NCBI GenBank assembly: GCA_050747825.1
Contig: JBOGJG010000265.1
Coordinates: 1 to 28,941, forward strand
DNA length: 28,941 nt
Direction of reading: 5' to 3'
From: JBOGJG01 sp050747825
Lineage (GTDB): Bacteria > Acidobacteriota > UBA6911 > RPQK01 > JBOGJG01
How positions within the stretch are numbered: the stretch's first letter is position 1; every line of letters starts with the position of its first letter. Positions 1 to 8,781 of the stretch are shown here, piece by piece. Both the position numbers and the translations under genes were made by a program. A model generated the notes under the pieces. The model did not search any database and was not told where the DNA came from. It saw nothing but the letters and a program-made list of their open reading frames with translations.

Positions 1-25
1 GATCAGGATGATTTAGTGCTGCGAT

Positions 26-74
26 TCCGAAATAGCATGACAATCGCCGACGGGAATGGTCCACCTATTTCGGA
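26..74. repeat. Inverted repeat beside the heptamer array
   Basis: TCCGAAATAG at 26-35 and its exact reverse complement at 65-74 are separated by 29 bases. The right arm ends two bases before the first TGACCAC unit of the array at 77. It has no T-run, so it is not a classical intrinsic terminator. It may be the edge of the array element or a transcript-end structure for the leftward carboxypeptidase gene; neither is proven. Confidence 0.6.
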
Positions 75-76
75 GC

Positions 77-289
77 TGACCACTGACCACTGACCGCTGA
101 CCGCTGACCGCTGACCGCGAGCGAAGCGAGCTTGCCACCCGCCACCCGCCACCCGCCACCGCGAGCGAAGCGAGCTGACCACTGACCGCTGACCGCTGAC
201 CGCGAGCGAAGCGAGCTTGCCACCCGCCACCTGCCACCCGCCACCGCGAGCGAAGCGAGCTTGCCACCCGCCACCGCGAGCGAAGCGAG
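77..289. repeat. Mosaic heptanucleotide array with mirror-symmetric spacers
   Basis: This gene-free stretch holds blocks of two 7-bp repeats, TGACCRC (R = A or G) and YGCCACC. The blocks are separated by five copies of GCGAGCGAAGCGAGC at 117-131, 161-175, 202-216, 246-260 and 276-289 (the last lacks its final base). Block order is TGACC x6, spacer, GCCACC x4, spacer, TGACC x4, spacer, GCCACC x4, spacer, GCCACC x2, spacer. The inner 14 bases CGAGCGAAGCGAGC read the same backwards on one strand, so this is a mirror repeat, not a hairpin palindrome. The array ends nine bases from the stop codon of the carboxypeptidase gene. Its frames are open only because the repeats are low in stops; I do not regard it as coding. 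Confidence 0.93.
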
Positions 290-297
290 ACACTACA

Positions 298-3012
298 CTA
301 GCGGGTGCGCGCGGGTCCCAGGAGCACGGCATTCATAAAGAGCAAATTCAGGCCGTCGCAGAAGGCTCGGAAGTTGGGATCTTCGGCAAAGGCCACCACC
401 TGACCCCGCCCATGCGACTGGTGCATCAGGTAGGCTTTATGGGCAATTTGCTCTTTGGCTTCCTCCCAGATAAAGCCGCTCAACACCAGATCGTCCCCGG
501 CCATGTAGACTCCCACATTGGTGCCTTTATCGAGTTTCAGCGGCCTGAAGATGTCCCGTCCCTGAACGAGACCGTTGGTGTCTCCATCATAGCCAAAGGC
601 CAGCCAGTGTTCGGTATCCAGGCTGACTCGCAGCACGGCTCCCGGAATCGAAGGGGGGAGTTCTTGATCGGGTTCGATGGCTTTTTCGAGATTGAAGGCC
701 GCAGGCTGACCGCTGACCGCTGACGGCTGACCGTCGGGCGCCTTTTGGGGCTTCTCCGAATCGCTTTCCGTCTGGCCGCCTTTGAATTCGCGCTTGGTGG
801 AAAGCAGGCCCACCTTTTCTCCTGTGAGCCAGCGGGTGGCGCCGCCGATTGTAATCAGCGTTCCTCCGCTTTCGATCCACTTCTTAATATTGCCGGCGCT
901 GCTCTCGTTCAGAAAATCCCCGTAGCCGCCATCAGGCAGAATAAGGACGTTGTACTGGCTGAGATCAGCACCCGGAAACGAGGAACCGGCAATCAGAGTG
1001 ACCGGATATCCGTACTGCTGCTCCAGGATATAGCGTGCCCATCCGGCTGAATTGCTTTGCGTGGGCTCGCGCCAAGCCATTGCCACTGTCGGCTTCTCGA
1101 GAAAATAGACCTGTTCGCTTCCCAGATTGATGCCTTCATCAACCCAAGCCGTATCCGTTGGGTAAATGTTGACGCCCGTTTCACGAGCGATTTCCTCGAG
1201 TTGCTGATGCAAATCGGCAGGGTTATCCCTGGTCTTCAGGACCAGAGAACCGCCCGGAAAGTGAGTCCCATTTAGAGTAAATGAACTGCCGGCGCTATAT
1301 ACTCGGATCCCGCGCCGCATGATCATGGCCAGAGCCTGGGCCGCGCTGTTGCTCTGCCACTGGACCAGATAGGCCAGGCTGGCCTTACCACCCTGGATGC
1401 CACCGGCAGCAGGGGCGGATTCCAGCGCCACGAACTCGCCCTGAGAAGGCTCCTGGGCTTCGTAAGCCTCGACATCATAGAGCAGAGCTACCGACCATCC
1501 AGTGATGTCGTAAAACTGAAGGTCGAGGCGCTTTTCATAACGCCGGAGTTGTTCTTTAATGAACTCTGGATCCAGGGGAGTCTCCCGTGAGATCAGGGTC
1601 TTGATGAGGTGCTTGGCCGGCTGGGCCAATGAGATGATGTAGCTGCCGGCCGGAAAAGTTTCAGGCGCCCTCTGCCTTCCATAAAAGTTTCGCGCCTTCG
1701 GGTTGGTAAAGGGTTTCAGAGCTTTCTTTACTTCGATCCCCTGGGCCATCAGCCTGGAGACCAGCTTTGCCGTACGATTGCTGTCTCTCGCCGGGGTCAG
1801 AATGAATTCCTTCACAGCCTCCTTACGGCCCGATTCAACGGCCTGGCGGCGGAAGTCATAGAAATGTCGAAGCAGTTTCTCCCGGTTGCGAGCGGCCGTC
1901 TCCAGAGTCGCCAGCGAGGAAATAAAGTGGTGTTGCACGGCATCCTGGTAGCGCAAGAGGGATTCATCGCTTCGCTCAATGAGCAGCCCTCTGACGCTGG
2001 CCTGCTCATAAGTCATGCCGATGGACCCCTGAAACAGGGGCCAGCCCTCACCATAGCCGGGATAAAAGGAATCATAGACTTCCCGCGTGAAGTAGTCGAA
2101 GCGCATCCGATCGAACCAGCGCGCATTGTTGCGTCCAAAAAGCTTCAGCCACTCAATTTGAGAGTCGGTCAGCTCCGGATTCAGGGGAGTAGCGGGCGGA
2201 GCGAAATAGTACGTCGAATCGGAGCTCATCTCATGCAGGTCCACCACGACCTGAGGAAACCACTCCAGATAAGCCTTGACCCGGCCGCGCGACTCGGGCT
2301 GAGTTTGAGCAAACCAGTCGCGGTTCATATCAAATAAATAGTGATTGGTGCGCCCACCGGGCCAAGGCTGATTGTGCTCGGCCGCCTGCTGATCCGCATC
2401 AGGCCAGCGTCCGACTGTCTGGCGGAAATGATGGACGAAGCGGTCTCGCCCGTCGGGATTCTGGATCGGGTCGAGGATCACGACCGAATTTTCCAGGATG
2501 GCTTGAGCCACTTCGTCATCCCGCGCCGCCAGCAAATGATAGGCCGTCAGCAAAGCAGCATCGGTACTGGAGGTTTCGTCTCCATGGATACCATAGGCCA
2601 GCCAGGCGATGGAGGGCAGGGAGGCGAGCAACTGTTCCGCCTGAGCGCCGTCGATCTTTCGCGGGTCAGCCAGACTTCGCATTCCTTCCTGAATAGCAGT
2701 CAGGCGGTTCATATTGGGTTGCGAAGCCAAAACCACGTAGTACAAAGAACGGCCTTCCCAAGTTTCTCCGTATTTGACCAGCCTGGCCCGGGCGGAAGCG
2801 TTGGTAAGCGCTTTCAAATACTGCTCTACCTCGGAGTGGGATGAGATCTTCTCTCCCCAGGAGTGTCCCACCACCTCTTCGAGCGTGGGGACCTGGGGAT
2901 CGTAAGAAACCCCCGGATAAAACTCGACCTCGGCAGCCGTAGCCCGAACGGTCCAAAACCCCAAACAAAGTGTTAAAATCCAGCCGTATCTTCTGATCAT
3001 GGCGAACGACAT
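298..3012 (-). CDS. Secreted M14-family zinc carboxypeptidase with amidotransferase-like C-terminal domain
   Basis: This 904-residue protein has an N-terminal signal peptide (about residues 1-27). The M14 domain shows the zinc ligands H143 and E146 in GIHGDET, H260 in VVVDLHEMSS, and the likely catalytic glutamate E336 in MTYEQAS. Substrate-binding residues are present in NPDGRDRF and FDMNRDWF. The C-terminal half contains a class I glutamine-amidotransferase-like fold (ILEQQYGYPVTLI, VLILPDGGYGDF, ESGGTLITIGG), an arrangement known in large bacterial M14 proteins. It should cleave C-terminal residues from peptides in the periplasm or outside the cell. Around residues 761-769 a linker is encoded by heptamer repeats and reads as repeated PSAVSGQ-like sequence, without breaking the frame. 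The start is 24 bp from the divergent oxidoreductase gene; an internal ATG four codons later is possible. Confidence 0.9.
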   Translation of the reverse strand: MSFAMIRRYGWILTLCLGFWTVRATAAEVEFYPGVSYDPQVPTLEEVVGHSWGEKISSHSEVEQYLKALTNASARARLVKYGETWEGRSLYYVVLASQPNMNRLTAIQEGMRSLADPRKIDGAQAEQLLASLPSIAWLAYGIHGDETSSTDAALLTAYHLLAARDDEVAQAILENSVVILDPIQNPDGRDRFVHHFRQTVGRWPDADQQAAEHNQPWPGGRTNHYLFDMNRDWFAQTQPESRGRVKAYLEWFPQVVVDLHEMSSDSTYYFAPPATPLNPELTDSQIEWLKLFGRNNARWFDRMRFDYFTREVYDSFYPGYGEGWPLFQGSIGMTYEQASVRGLLIERSDESLLRYQDAVQHHFISSLATLETAARNREKLLRHFYDFRRQAVESGRKEAVKEFILTPARDSNRTAKLVSRLMAQGIEVKKALKPFTNPKARNFYGRQRAPETFPAGSYIISLAQPAKHLIKTLISRETPLDPEFIKEQLRRYEKRLDLQFYDITGWSVALLYDVEAYEAQEPSQGEFVALESAPAAGGIQGGKASLAYLVQWQSNSAAQALAMIMRRGIRVYSAGSSFTLNGTHFPGGSLVLKTRDNPADLHQQLEEIARETGVNIYPTDTAWVDEGINLGSEQVYFLEKPTVAMAWREPTQSNSAGWARYILEQQYGYPVTLIAGSSFPGADLSQYNVLILPDGGYGDFLNESSAGNIKKWIESGGTLITIGGATRWLTGEKVGLLSTKREFKGGQTESDSEKPQKAPDGQPSAVSGQPAAFNLEKAIEPDQELPPSIPGAVLRVSLDTEHWLAFGYDGDTNGLVQGRDIFRPLKLDKGTNVGVYMAGDDLVLSGFIWEEAKEQIAHKAYLMHQSHGRGQVVAFAEDPNFRAFCDGLNLLFMNAVLLGPARTR
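705..732. repeat. Four GCTGACC heptamers inside the carboxypeptidase gene
   Basis: Units GCTGACC, GCTGACC, GCTGACG and GCTGACC follow each other with no gap. They belong to the same family as the arrays at 77-200 and 28776-28941. The gene reads the opposite strand, where the repeat (GGTCAGC) contains no stop codon and is translated as a serine-valine-glycine-glutamine-rich linker. Confidence 0.9.
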
Positions 3013-3026
3013 TTAACCATATCCCT

Positions 3027-3031
3027 GGAGG
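3027..3031 (+). promoter_or_regulatory. Shine-Dalgarno site fixing a GTG start
   Basis: GGAGG lies five bases before the GTG at 3037, and no other start codon with a comparable site precedes the Tat motif. It sits in the 24-bp gap between two divergent genes, so both promoters must extend into the neighbouring coding sequences. Confidence 0.75.
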
Positions 3032-3036
3032 CCCTT

Positions 3037-4353
3037 GTGAAAAAAATAAACAGACGAACGTTTACCACTTTGACTGCCGGCGCGCTGGCCGCCCCCTCGA
3101 TCCTGGCAAATTCCAGCCAGGTCAGTCCCAACGATAAGATCCATGTGGCGCTGATCGGCTGCGGCGGAATGGGACGGTCCAACCTGCGGGATTTTCTGCG
3201 TTTGGATGAAGTCGAATGCCTGGCCGTGGCCGACGTCGATGAAAAGCGGATCGCGGGCGGCACCCGCCTTGTGGAAGAGAGGCGAGGGAAAAAGCCGGAC
3301 GGCTACCGGGATTTCCGCCAGATAATCGACCGCAACGATATTGATGTGGTGATCGTCGGAACTCCCGACCACTGGCATGCCCTGCCCACTATATACGCCT
3401 GCCAGAGCGGCAAGGACGTTTACGTGGAGAAACCTCTAGCCACCAGCATCGAGGAAGGGCGGGCGATGGTGGATGCCGCCCGCAAGCACAAGCGGGTCGT
3501 GCAAGTGGGCACACAGCAGCGCAGCGCCAGGCATTTTGCCGATGCTGTGGATTTCGTCCAGTCGGGCCAATTGGGGAAGATCAGGCTGGTCCGCTCCTGG
3601 GCTTATATCGATTGGAAGGGTGGACTCGGCAACCCCCCTGATCAGGAGGCGCCAAGTCACGTGGATTATGACTTCTGGCTGGGCCCGGCCCCCAAGCGTC
3701 CTTTTAATCCGGCACGTTTTCATTTCACCTTCCGCTGGTTCTGGGATTACTCGGGCGGCCTGATGACCGACTGGGGAGCTCATATGGTGGACGTGGCCAT
3801 GTGGGCCATGAAGGAAGAACCCGTCGGCGCCATGGCAACCGGAGGAAACTACGCTTACCCGGGCGACGCCATCGAAACGCCTGACACCCAGCAGTCGATC
3901 GTGGAATTCCCCAGCTTCTCCATGGTGTGGGAGCACATGATCGGTTGCGGCCAGGGCCCCTGGCAGCGCGAGCACGGAGTGGAGTTTCATGGCCAGAACG
4001 GAATCCTGGTCGTGGACCGGGGTGGCTGGGAGGTCCATTCGGAGACCGATCGGATCGATCGTCCCGCGCGGATCTATCGCATGACTCCCGTGCCTCGCCA
4101 GGGCGGCTCACAGGACTTCCACTTCACGCACGTTGAAAATTTCATTGATTGCGTGAAGTCCCGGCAAAATCCAGTGGCCGACATGGAGATCGGCCACAAG
4201 TCGGTGATCGCGTGTCATCTCGGCAATATTGCGGCGCGCCTGCGGCGCTATGTCAAATGGGACGCCGAAAACGAGAAAATTCCCGGCGATGCCGAAGCGC
4301 AAAGCCTCGTGGGGCGGGAATACCGCAAGCCTTGGGTCCTTCCCAGAGCTTAG
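3037..4353 (+). CDS. Tat-exported Gfo/Idh/MocA-family oxidoreductase
   Basis: The protein of 438 residues starts with a twin-arginine signal (R6-R7-T-F followed by a hydrophobic stretch to about residue 25), so it should be exported folded with its cofactor. The Rossmann motif GCGGMG is at residues 41-46, and the family motif EKP at 131-133 carries the catalytic lysine. The region from about residue 150 on matches the family's alpha/beta substrate domain (WDYSGGLMTDWGAHMVDVAM). Family members are NAD(P)-dependent sugar or polyol oxidoreductases; the substrate cannot be read from sequence. Translation starts at GTG. It is divergent from the M14 peptidase and its end is 29 bp from the convergent ABC operon end, with no recognisable terminator there. 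Confidence 0.92.
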   Translation: MKKINRRTFTTLTAGALAAPSILANSSQVSPNDKIHVALIGCGGMGRSNLRDFLRLDEVECLAVADVDEKRIAGGTRLVEERRGKKPDGYRDFRQIIDRNDIDVVIVGTPDHWHALPTIYACQSGKDVYVEKPLATSIEEGRAMVDAARKHKRVVQVGTQQRSARHFADAVDFVQSGQLGKIRLVRSWAYIDWKGGLGNPPDQEAPSHVDYDFWLGPAPKRPFNPARFHFTFRWFWDYSGGLMTDWGAHMVDVAMWAMKEEPVGAMATGGNYAYPGDAIETPDTQQSIVEFPSFSMVWEHMIGCGQGPWQREHGVEFHGQNGILVVDRGGWEVHSETDRIDRPARIYRMTPVPRQGGSQDFHFTHVENFIDCVKSRQNPVADMEIGHKSVIACHLGNIAARLRRYVKWDAENEKIPGDAEAQSLVGREYRKPWVLPRA

Positions 4354-4382
4354 CAGCCTGTATCTGGACTCCTCCTGTCCTG

Positions 4383-5075
4383 TCACACTGTCTGTAATCG
4401 ATCCACGAGCAAGCCCTTATCCAGGTAGTAATGCGTCGAGGCATGCCGATCGGCGCGCGGGTCGTGAGTCACCAGGATGATCGTTTTGCCAAAATCCCTG
4501 TTGAGCGCAGTCAGGACGTTCAGCACTTCCTGGGCCGATCCGGCGTCCAGGTCTCCGGTGGGCTCGTCGGCGAGGATGAATGTGGGGTCGGTCACGATGG
4601 CACGGGCAATCGCCACCCGCTGTTCCTGTCCGCCGGAGAGCTGGCGAGGATAGTGGTGGGCACGATCGGAAAGGCCAACCACATTTAAAGCAGTGACCAC
4701 GTGTTCGCGGCGCTCTTTCTTAGAGAGCTTGGTCAGGAGCAGCGGCAGTTCCACGTTCTCAAAAGCAGTCAGGACGGGAATCAAGTTGAAGTGCTGGAAA
4801 ACGAAGCCCACATGCTGGTTGCGCCAGCCGGCCAGGTGGTCCTCCTTCATGACAACAAAATTTTCGCCCTGAATGCGCACTTCGCCTTCAGTAGGCCGGT
4901 CGATCCCCGCCAGGATGTTTAAAAGGGTGCTTTTCCCCGAGCCGGAAGGGCCCATCAGGGCTATGAAGTCTCCCGGTTGAATTTCCAGATTGATATTTTC
5001 GAGCGCCCGGATCTCGACGCTGTCCCTGTAGAAGAACTTGGAAAGACCTTTCAGTTCAATCAGTGCTTGGCTCAT
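4383..5075 (-). CDS. ABC transporter ATP-binding protein, LolD/MacB type
   Basis: The 230-residue ATPase carries Walker A GPSGSGKS at residues 42-49, the Q-loop in VFQHFNLIP, signature LSGGQ at 146-150, Walker B ILADE at about 167-171 with the D-loop TGDLD, and the H-loop in LVTHD. The family motif usually reads GGQQQR; here it is GGQEQR. It is the last gene of a four-gene leftward operon and overlaps the adaptor gene by 20 bases, which suggests translational coupling. The partners (two FtsX-type permeases and an HlyD-type adaptor) point to a mechanotransmission-type exporter of a small molecule, peptide or lipid, not an importer. Substrate unknown. Confidence 0.93.
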   Translation of the reverse strand: MSQALIELKGLSKFFYRDSVEIRALENINLEIQPGDFIALMGPSGSGKSTLLNILAGIDRPTEGEVRIQGENFVVMKEDHLAGWRNQHVGFVFQHFNLIPVLTAFENVELPLLLTKLSKKERREHVVTALNVVGLSDRAHHYPRQLSGGQEQRVAIARAIVTDPTFILADEPTGDLDAGSAQEVLNVLTALNRDFGKTIILVTHDPRADRHASTHYYLDKGLLVDRLQTV

Positions 5076-6219
5076 CAGTTACCTCAAATTCTTTCTTGAG
5101 AAAAGTCACCCGCGCGCTCATTTCGGGCCGCAGGAATTCATCAGGTTCGAGGACCTTCACTTTCACCTGGATGGTAGCCTTCTGGCGGTTGGCCTCCGGC
5201 GAAATCTCGTCAATTCGGCAGCGGTACACACGATCGGGATAGGCCTCGGGAGTCATTTCGCAATCCTGTTCCGGCGATACACGGTTGAAATCGGACTGGC
5301 TGATATCCAACTCGACCTGCAGGTCGTTGAGATCTGCCATCGATACCACGGCTGACTTGGCGCCCATCTCGCCCGCAAAGGAGGTGGTGACCATCTCGCC
5401 TACTTCGGCGAGCCGCGCCAGGACGGTTCCATCGACAGGCGCCCGAATTTCAGTGGCGTCCAGCAGGGCCTGGAAATAGTCCACGCCGGCCCCGGCCTGA
5501 GCTACTTCGGCCCGGGCATGGGCGATCTGCTCGGCGCGGGGCCCCAGTTGCAGGAGCCGCAGCGTTTCCCTGGAGGATGCGACGGCCGCTTCAGCCATCC
5601 TGTAGCGCGACTGGGCATTGTCCACCTCCTGCTGGGAGATAATTCCCTGAGTTAAGAGGCTCTCCAGGCGCTGATATTCAAGCCGGGCATTGTCCCGCTC
5701 GGCTTCCAGCCGCCGGAGCTCCGCCTCAGCCCGCTCAATTTCCTGAGGACGAGAGCCGGCTTCCAGCTCCTGCAGCCTGGCCTGGGTCGCGTTGAAAGCG
5801 GCCCGCGCCTGTTCCAGTTGGGCCCGGTACTCGCGATCGTCCAGTTTGACCAGCAATTGGTCTTTGCCCACCCGATCTCCTTTTTCCACTCCAATCCAGG
5901 ATATCTTGCCCATAACCTTGGACCCCAGTGAGATCTTGTGATGGGCGACGACATAACCGGAGGCGATCAGGACTTCCCGGCCGGCACGGGCTGATCTCTC
6001 CAGCGCCAGCTTTGAATCGGTATCTGTTGGACTCTGATCGGCAGAGGCGGCCGATACGATTTCATCGGAGCCGCTGCCCACAGGGTAGAAGATATAGAAG
6101 CCCACAGCCGCCAGCACTGCACCCATCAGGAAAACGAGCAGCCAGACCATCTTGCCGGGACCTCGTCCCGAGCGCTTCTTAGTGGGATCTATTTTGAGTG
6201 CACCTAGATTCTTTTCCAT
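5056..6219 (-). CDS. HlyD/MacA-type periplasmic adaptor subunit
   Basis: The 387-residue protein has a cytoplasmic basic N-terminus, one membrane span (about residues 24-46) and a periplasmic adaptor domain. A split lipoyl-like domain (GYVVAHHKISLGSKVMGKI early, EIRAPVDGTVL later) flanks a long alpha-helical hairpin rich in Ala, Glu, Arg and Gln (about 130-230), followed by a beta-barrel region. This is the architecture of adaptors that bridge an inner-membrane ABC exporter to a TolC channel. It sits between the permease genes (2 bp away) and the ATPase gene (overlap), so it belongs to this exporter. A TolC-type gene lies at 17698-19413 but not in this operon; pairing is possible, not shown. 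Confidence 0.9.
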   Translation of the reverse strand: MEKNLGALKIDPTKKRSGRGPGKMVWLLVFLMGAVLAAVGFYIFYPVGSGSDEIVSAASADQSPTDTDSKLALERSARAGREVLIASGYVVAHHKISLGSKVMGKISWIGVEKGDRVGKDQLLVKLDDREYRAQLEQARAAFNATQARLQELEAGSRPQEIERAEAELRRLEAERDNARLEYQRLESLLTQGIISQQEVDNAQSRYRMAEAAVASSRETLRLLQLGPRAEQIAHARAEVAQAGAGVDYFQALLDATEIRAPVDGTVLARLAEVGEMVTTSFAGEMGAKSAVVSMADLNDLQVELDISQSDFNRVSPEQDCEMTPEAYPDRVYRCRIDEISPEANRQKATIQVKVKVLEPDEFLRPEMSARVTFLKKEFEVTDEPSTD

Positions 6220-6221
6220 AT

Positions 6222-7379
6222 TTACTCTCTTAAGATATCAATCAGCTTCAGGGAGGCTGCCCGCCGGGCTGGGAGCACTCCGCCTAGAAATCCGACCGCG
6301 AGTGCAAAGATTATCCCCTGAGCAAGTATTTGAGGCGTGATTCTGAAGTTAAAAACGACTTCGCTGAAGCTTGCCCAATTGGATGTCCCTGCCGAGTAAC
6401 CGTGAAAAAGCGAACCAAATAGACATCCCAGAATACCCCCGAGCAGAGCCAGCAGTCCCGCCTCCACCAAAAAGGACGTCAGGATGCTGCGCCGGCGAAA
6501 TCCCAAGGCTCGCAATGTGGCCACCTCCTGCTGCCGGGACATGACAGTTCCATACATCATGTTCATGATGGCAAAACAGGACCCGATGCCAACTATTGTT
6601 GCGATGAAAAATCCAAGGGCTTTTAACCCGATTGATGAGATTGTCCCCTGTCTGAAGTACTCCCTTTGATTCATAGCATCCAACTGGATGCGCTGGTCGT
6701 CTCCGATTCGCTTGCTGAGTTGCTGAGCGGCTTCAATGGATCCCGCTTGCACCAGAATCGAGGAATAGATGGGCCGGGACCAGGCTTGAGCAATGTCGTC
6801 ATAGTCAGCCCATATTTCGGAATCATAGGCGCTGCCGCCGGTCGTGAAGATGCCCACAACTTTCCAATCGCCCTGCGGAATGTGGAGTTCTTCTCCAATG
6901 GCCAGCCCCTGGAACCTGCGAGCGATGGATTCACTGACGATGATCTCCCGCAGTCCTTTTTGGAAGATTCGCCCTTCGATCAGTCTGAAGTCCAGTCGCA
7001 GGCTGATACCGACGAGGGAAGTTCCGCGCATTGTCACGTTTGAACTTCCGCCGGCGCGCTTGGGGTGGTTAATCACAACGATGGTTTCTCCGGCAGCCAG
7101 CGGCTGATTGTCTGCGCCCCTTGCAACTCCCGGCAAAAAGCGGACGGCTTCCAACTTGTCCAGTTCAAAATAACTATTGACCTCGTTTTGAGAACCTTCA
7201 CGAATGACCACCAATGTCTGTTCGTCACCCGTCTCGACGAAGGTAGCGTCGAGCCCATTGACCATGGCCAGCATGACGATGATCAAGGCTACAGTCAGGC
7301 CAATTCCCAGGGCGGTCATGAGAGTTCCCACCCAGCGGACACGGAGGCTTCTCAGGTTATATTTCAAAGGAATCTTCAT
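6222..7379 (-). CDS. ABC transporter permease, FtsX/MacB type (second of pair)
   Basis: The protein of 385 residues has a first membrane span at about residues 18-40, a large periplasmic domain resembling MacB_PCD, and three C-terminal spans within the FtsX domain. Conserved landmarks include RVRWVGTLMTALGIGLTVAL near the N-terminus, RQQEVATLRALGFRRRSIL before the third span, and a final PARRAASLKLIDILRE. The last part is the typical coupling region that contacts the ATPase. It starts four bases after the stop of the upstream permease gene and ends two bases before the adaptor gene. The two permeases are only distantly similar, so they probably form a heterodimer. Confidence 0.92.
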   Translation of the reverse strand: MKIPLKYNLRSLRVRWVGTLMTALGIGLTVALIIVMLAMVNGLDATFVETGDEQTLVVIREGSQNEVNSYFELDKLEAVRFLPGVARGADNQPLAAGETIVVINHPKRAGGSSNVTMRGTSLVGISLRLDFRLIEGRIFQKGLREIIVSESIARRFQGLAIGEELHIPQGDWKVVGIFTTGGSAYDSEIWADYDDIAQAWSRPIYSSILVQAGSIEAAQQLSKRIGDDQRIQLDAMNQREYFRQGTISSIGLKALGFFIATIVGIGSCFAIMNMMYGTVMSRQQEVATLRALGFRRRSILTSFLVEAGLLALLGGILGCLFGSLFHGYSAGTSNWASFSEVVFNFRITPQILAQGIIFALAVGFLGGVLPARRAASLKLIDILRE

Positions 7380-7383
7380 GCTC

Positions 7384-8526
7384 TTAGCGCCTCCTCATGG
7401 CTTCGACCACCGGCCGCCGGGAGGCCTGCCAGGCGGGGATCCCTGCGGAAATCAGGCCAACAAAAAGACCGATGAAGGCACATAATATCAACGTTCCGGG
7501 TGTGACAGAGAAACGTTGCATCAGTCCACCGGTCAGGGCAGACATGTTGATCGAGCCAAAAATGAGCTTGGCGCCCCAGGACCCTATGAGCGCCCCCAGC
7601 AAGGCCAGCAGCATCGACTCGCCCAGCAGCAGGCCCAAAACTTGAGCACTTCGAAAGCCAAGAGCTTTCAGTATTCCAATTTCGCGAACCCTTTCACGGA
7701 TGGACATAGCCATCGTATTGGCGGCCACCAGCACAATGGTAAACACCACCACGGATACAATACTGGTGATGAAAAATTGCACGTCTCCCATCATTTCCAC
7801 AAAACTCAGCAGGAAGGCTTTCTCGGTTTCAGTTTTAGTCGGCGCCGTGCTATTTAGGAAAAGCGCGTCAATTTTCTCAGCAGCCAGGGGAATAGCCTCG
7901 GGCGAACTGGTTCGAAGGGCAAAAGTACCGGTGAATCCGGGATTGCCCAGGGCCTCATTGAAGTAGTCCCAATGAAAGTAGAGACTGTTGCCGCTGTCAG
8001 GGCCCTCACGGTAAATTCCACGCAGCGTCAATTCAGGATCGAAATTAAATAAATTGCTATCGAGAAAGATCTTCTCGCCGAGTTTCCAGCCAAAGCGATC
8101 AGCCAGATTGTCCCCGGCAATGGCTCCGGTGCGATCTTCCAGATAAGCCAGCTTTTCGGCTTCGGAAATCATAACGTCCGGATGCACCTGGAAGAACTCC
8201 TTCGAATCGATCGCAAAATTGGCGAAGAAGTTAGACGGATCCTCGTAAATTCCCCCGAACCACATGGAGCCCGTCACCGCTTCGACTCCCTCTATGCCGG
8301 CAATTTTCTCCTTGTGGGCAATCGGCAGCACGTTAAAGAGCGAAGTCCGGTGGCGCGTGATCAGACGCAGCGCAGAATCCGGCGTCTCGGGCGGATTTTG
8401 AAGCTCCGTGAGCAGCGTGCGCAAGGTGGCCACCAGAAAGAGCGAAACCATGATGGAGGACACCGTTAGTAAGGTGCGCCTTTTATTGCGAAGCAGATTC
8501 TTGATGATCAATGTCAAAAATTTCAT
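7384..8526 (-). CDS. ABC transporter permease, FtsX/MacB type (first of pair)
   Basis: The first gene of the leftward exporter operon encodes 380 residues. A membrane span at about residues 16-40 (LLTVSSIMVSLFLVATL) precedes a periplasmic domain. The FtsX domain follows with spans near 253-280, 300-325 and 343-370, including the motif ERVREIGILKALGFRSAQVL. It ends PAWQASRRPVVEAMRRR, the usual cytoplasmic tail. A GAGGGG Shine-Dalgarno-like run lies two to three bases before the ATG, closer than ideal. Upstream, in the direction of transcription, is a GCCACC heptamer array (8581-8639), so any promoter must read through or start beyond that array. Confidence 0.92.
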   Translation of the reverse strand: MKFLTLIIKNLLRNKRRTLLTVSSIMVSLFLVATLRTLLTELQNPPETPDSALRLITRHRTSLFNVLPIAHKEKIAGIEGVEAVTGSMWFGGIYEDPSNFFANFAIDSKEFFQVHPDVMISEAEKLAYLEDRTGAIAGDNLADRFGWKLGEKIFLDSNLFNFDPELTLRGIYREGPDSGNSLYFHWDYFNEALGNPGFTGTFALRTSSPEAIPLAAEKIDALFLNSTAPTKTETEKAFLLSFVEMMGDVQFFITSIVSVVVFTIVLVAANTMAMSIRERVREIGILKALGFRSAQVLGLLLGESMLLALLGALIGSWGAKLIFGSINMSALTGGLMQRFSVTPGTLILCAFIGLFVGLISAGIPAWQASRRPVVEAMRRR

Positions 8527-8580
8527 AACCCCTCTTCGCTACGATCTCTATCCCTCAAAAGTTCCTCAATATGATAAACC

Positions 8581-8639
8581 GCCACCTGCCACCCTGCCAC
8601 CCTGCCACCTGCCACCCGCCACCTGCCACCCGCCACCCA
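8581..8639. repeat. GCCACCY heptamer array in the permease gene leader
   Basis: Eight tandem units of GCCACCT/GCCACCC, two of them stretched to eight bases (GCCACCCT), lie in the 255-bp gap between the esterase stop and the permease start. Just beyond, at 8645-8658, is GCGAGCCAAGCAGC, which looks like a decayed copy of the GCGAGCGAAGCGAGC spacer at 117-289. The rest of the gap (8660-8781) has an open frame on the minus strand that includes IVPAPGELPYPMLLGSH; it may be a gene remnant but I cannot assign it. Confidence 0.88.
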
Positions 8640-8781
8640 CAAGTGCGAGCCAAGCAGCATAGGATATGGCAGTTCGCCTGGCGCAGGCACGATTTTCTGC
8701 CGGACGGTCGTTTTCGAAGGCTGAGCGGCAGGGCCGGCTGGTTCTGTGGGTTCCTGAGTTTCGTCCCAAGGAACCAAAGAA

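Noticed and set aside
77..289. CRISPR-like array of repeats and spacers
   Set aside because: Units are 7 bp, the 'spacers' are identical to each other, and no cas gene is present.
3..332. Open frames of 60-110 codons across the first repeat array, reading SAVSGQR or VAGGG repeats
   Set aside because: They are produced by stop-poor heptamers, show the same peptide in several frames and have no start signal.
4354..4382. Terminator between the convergent oxidoreductase and ABC operon
   Set aside because: No stem with a T-run is visible in the 29 bases.
8523..8777. Small minus-strand gene between esterase and permease
   Set aside because: Part of it is heptamer sequence and the rest cannot be assigned; it starts with TTG and lacks a ribosome site. 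Kept only as a note.
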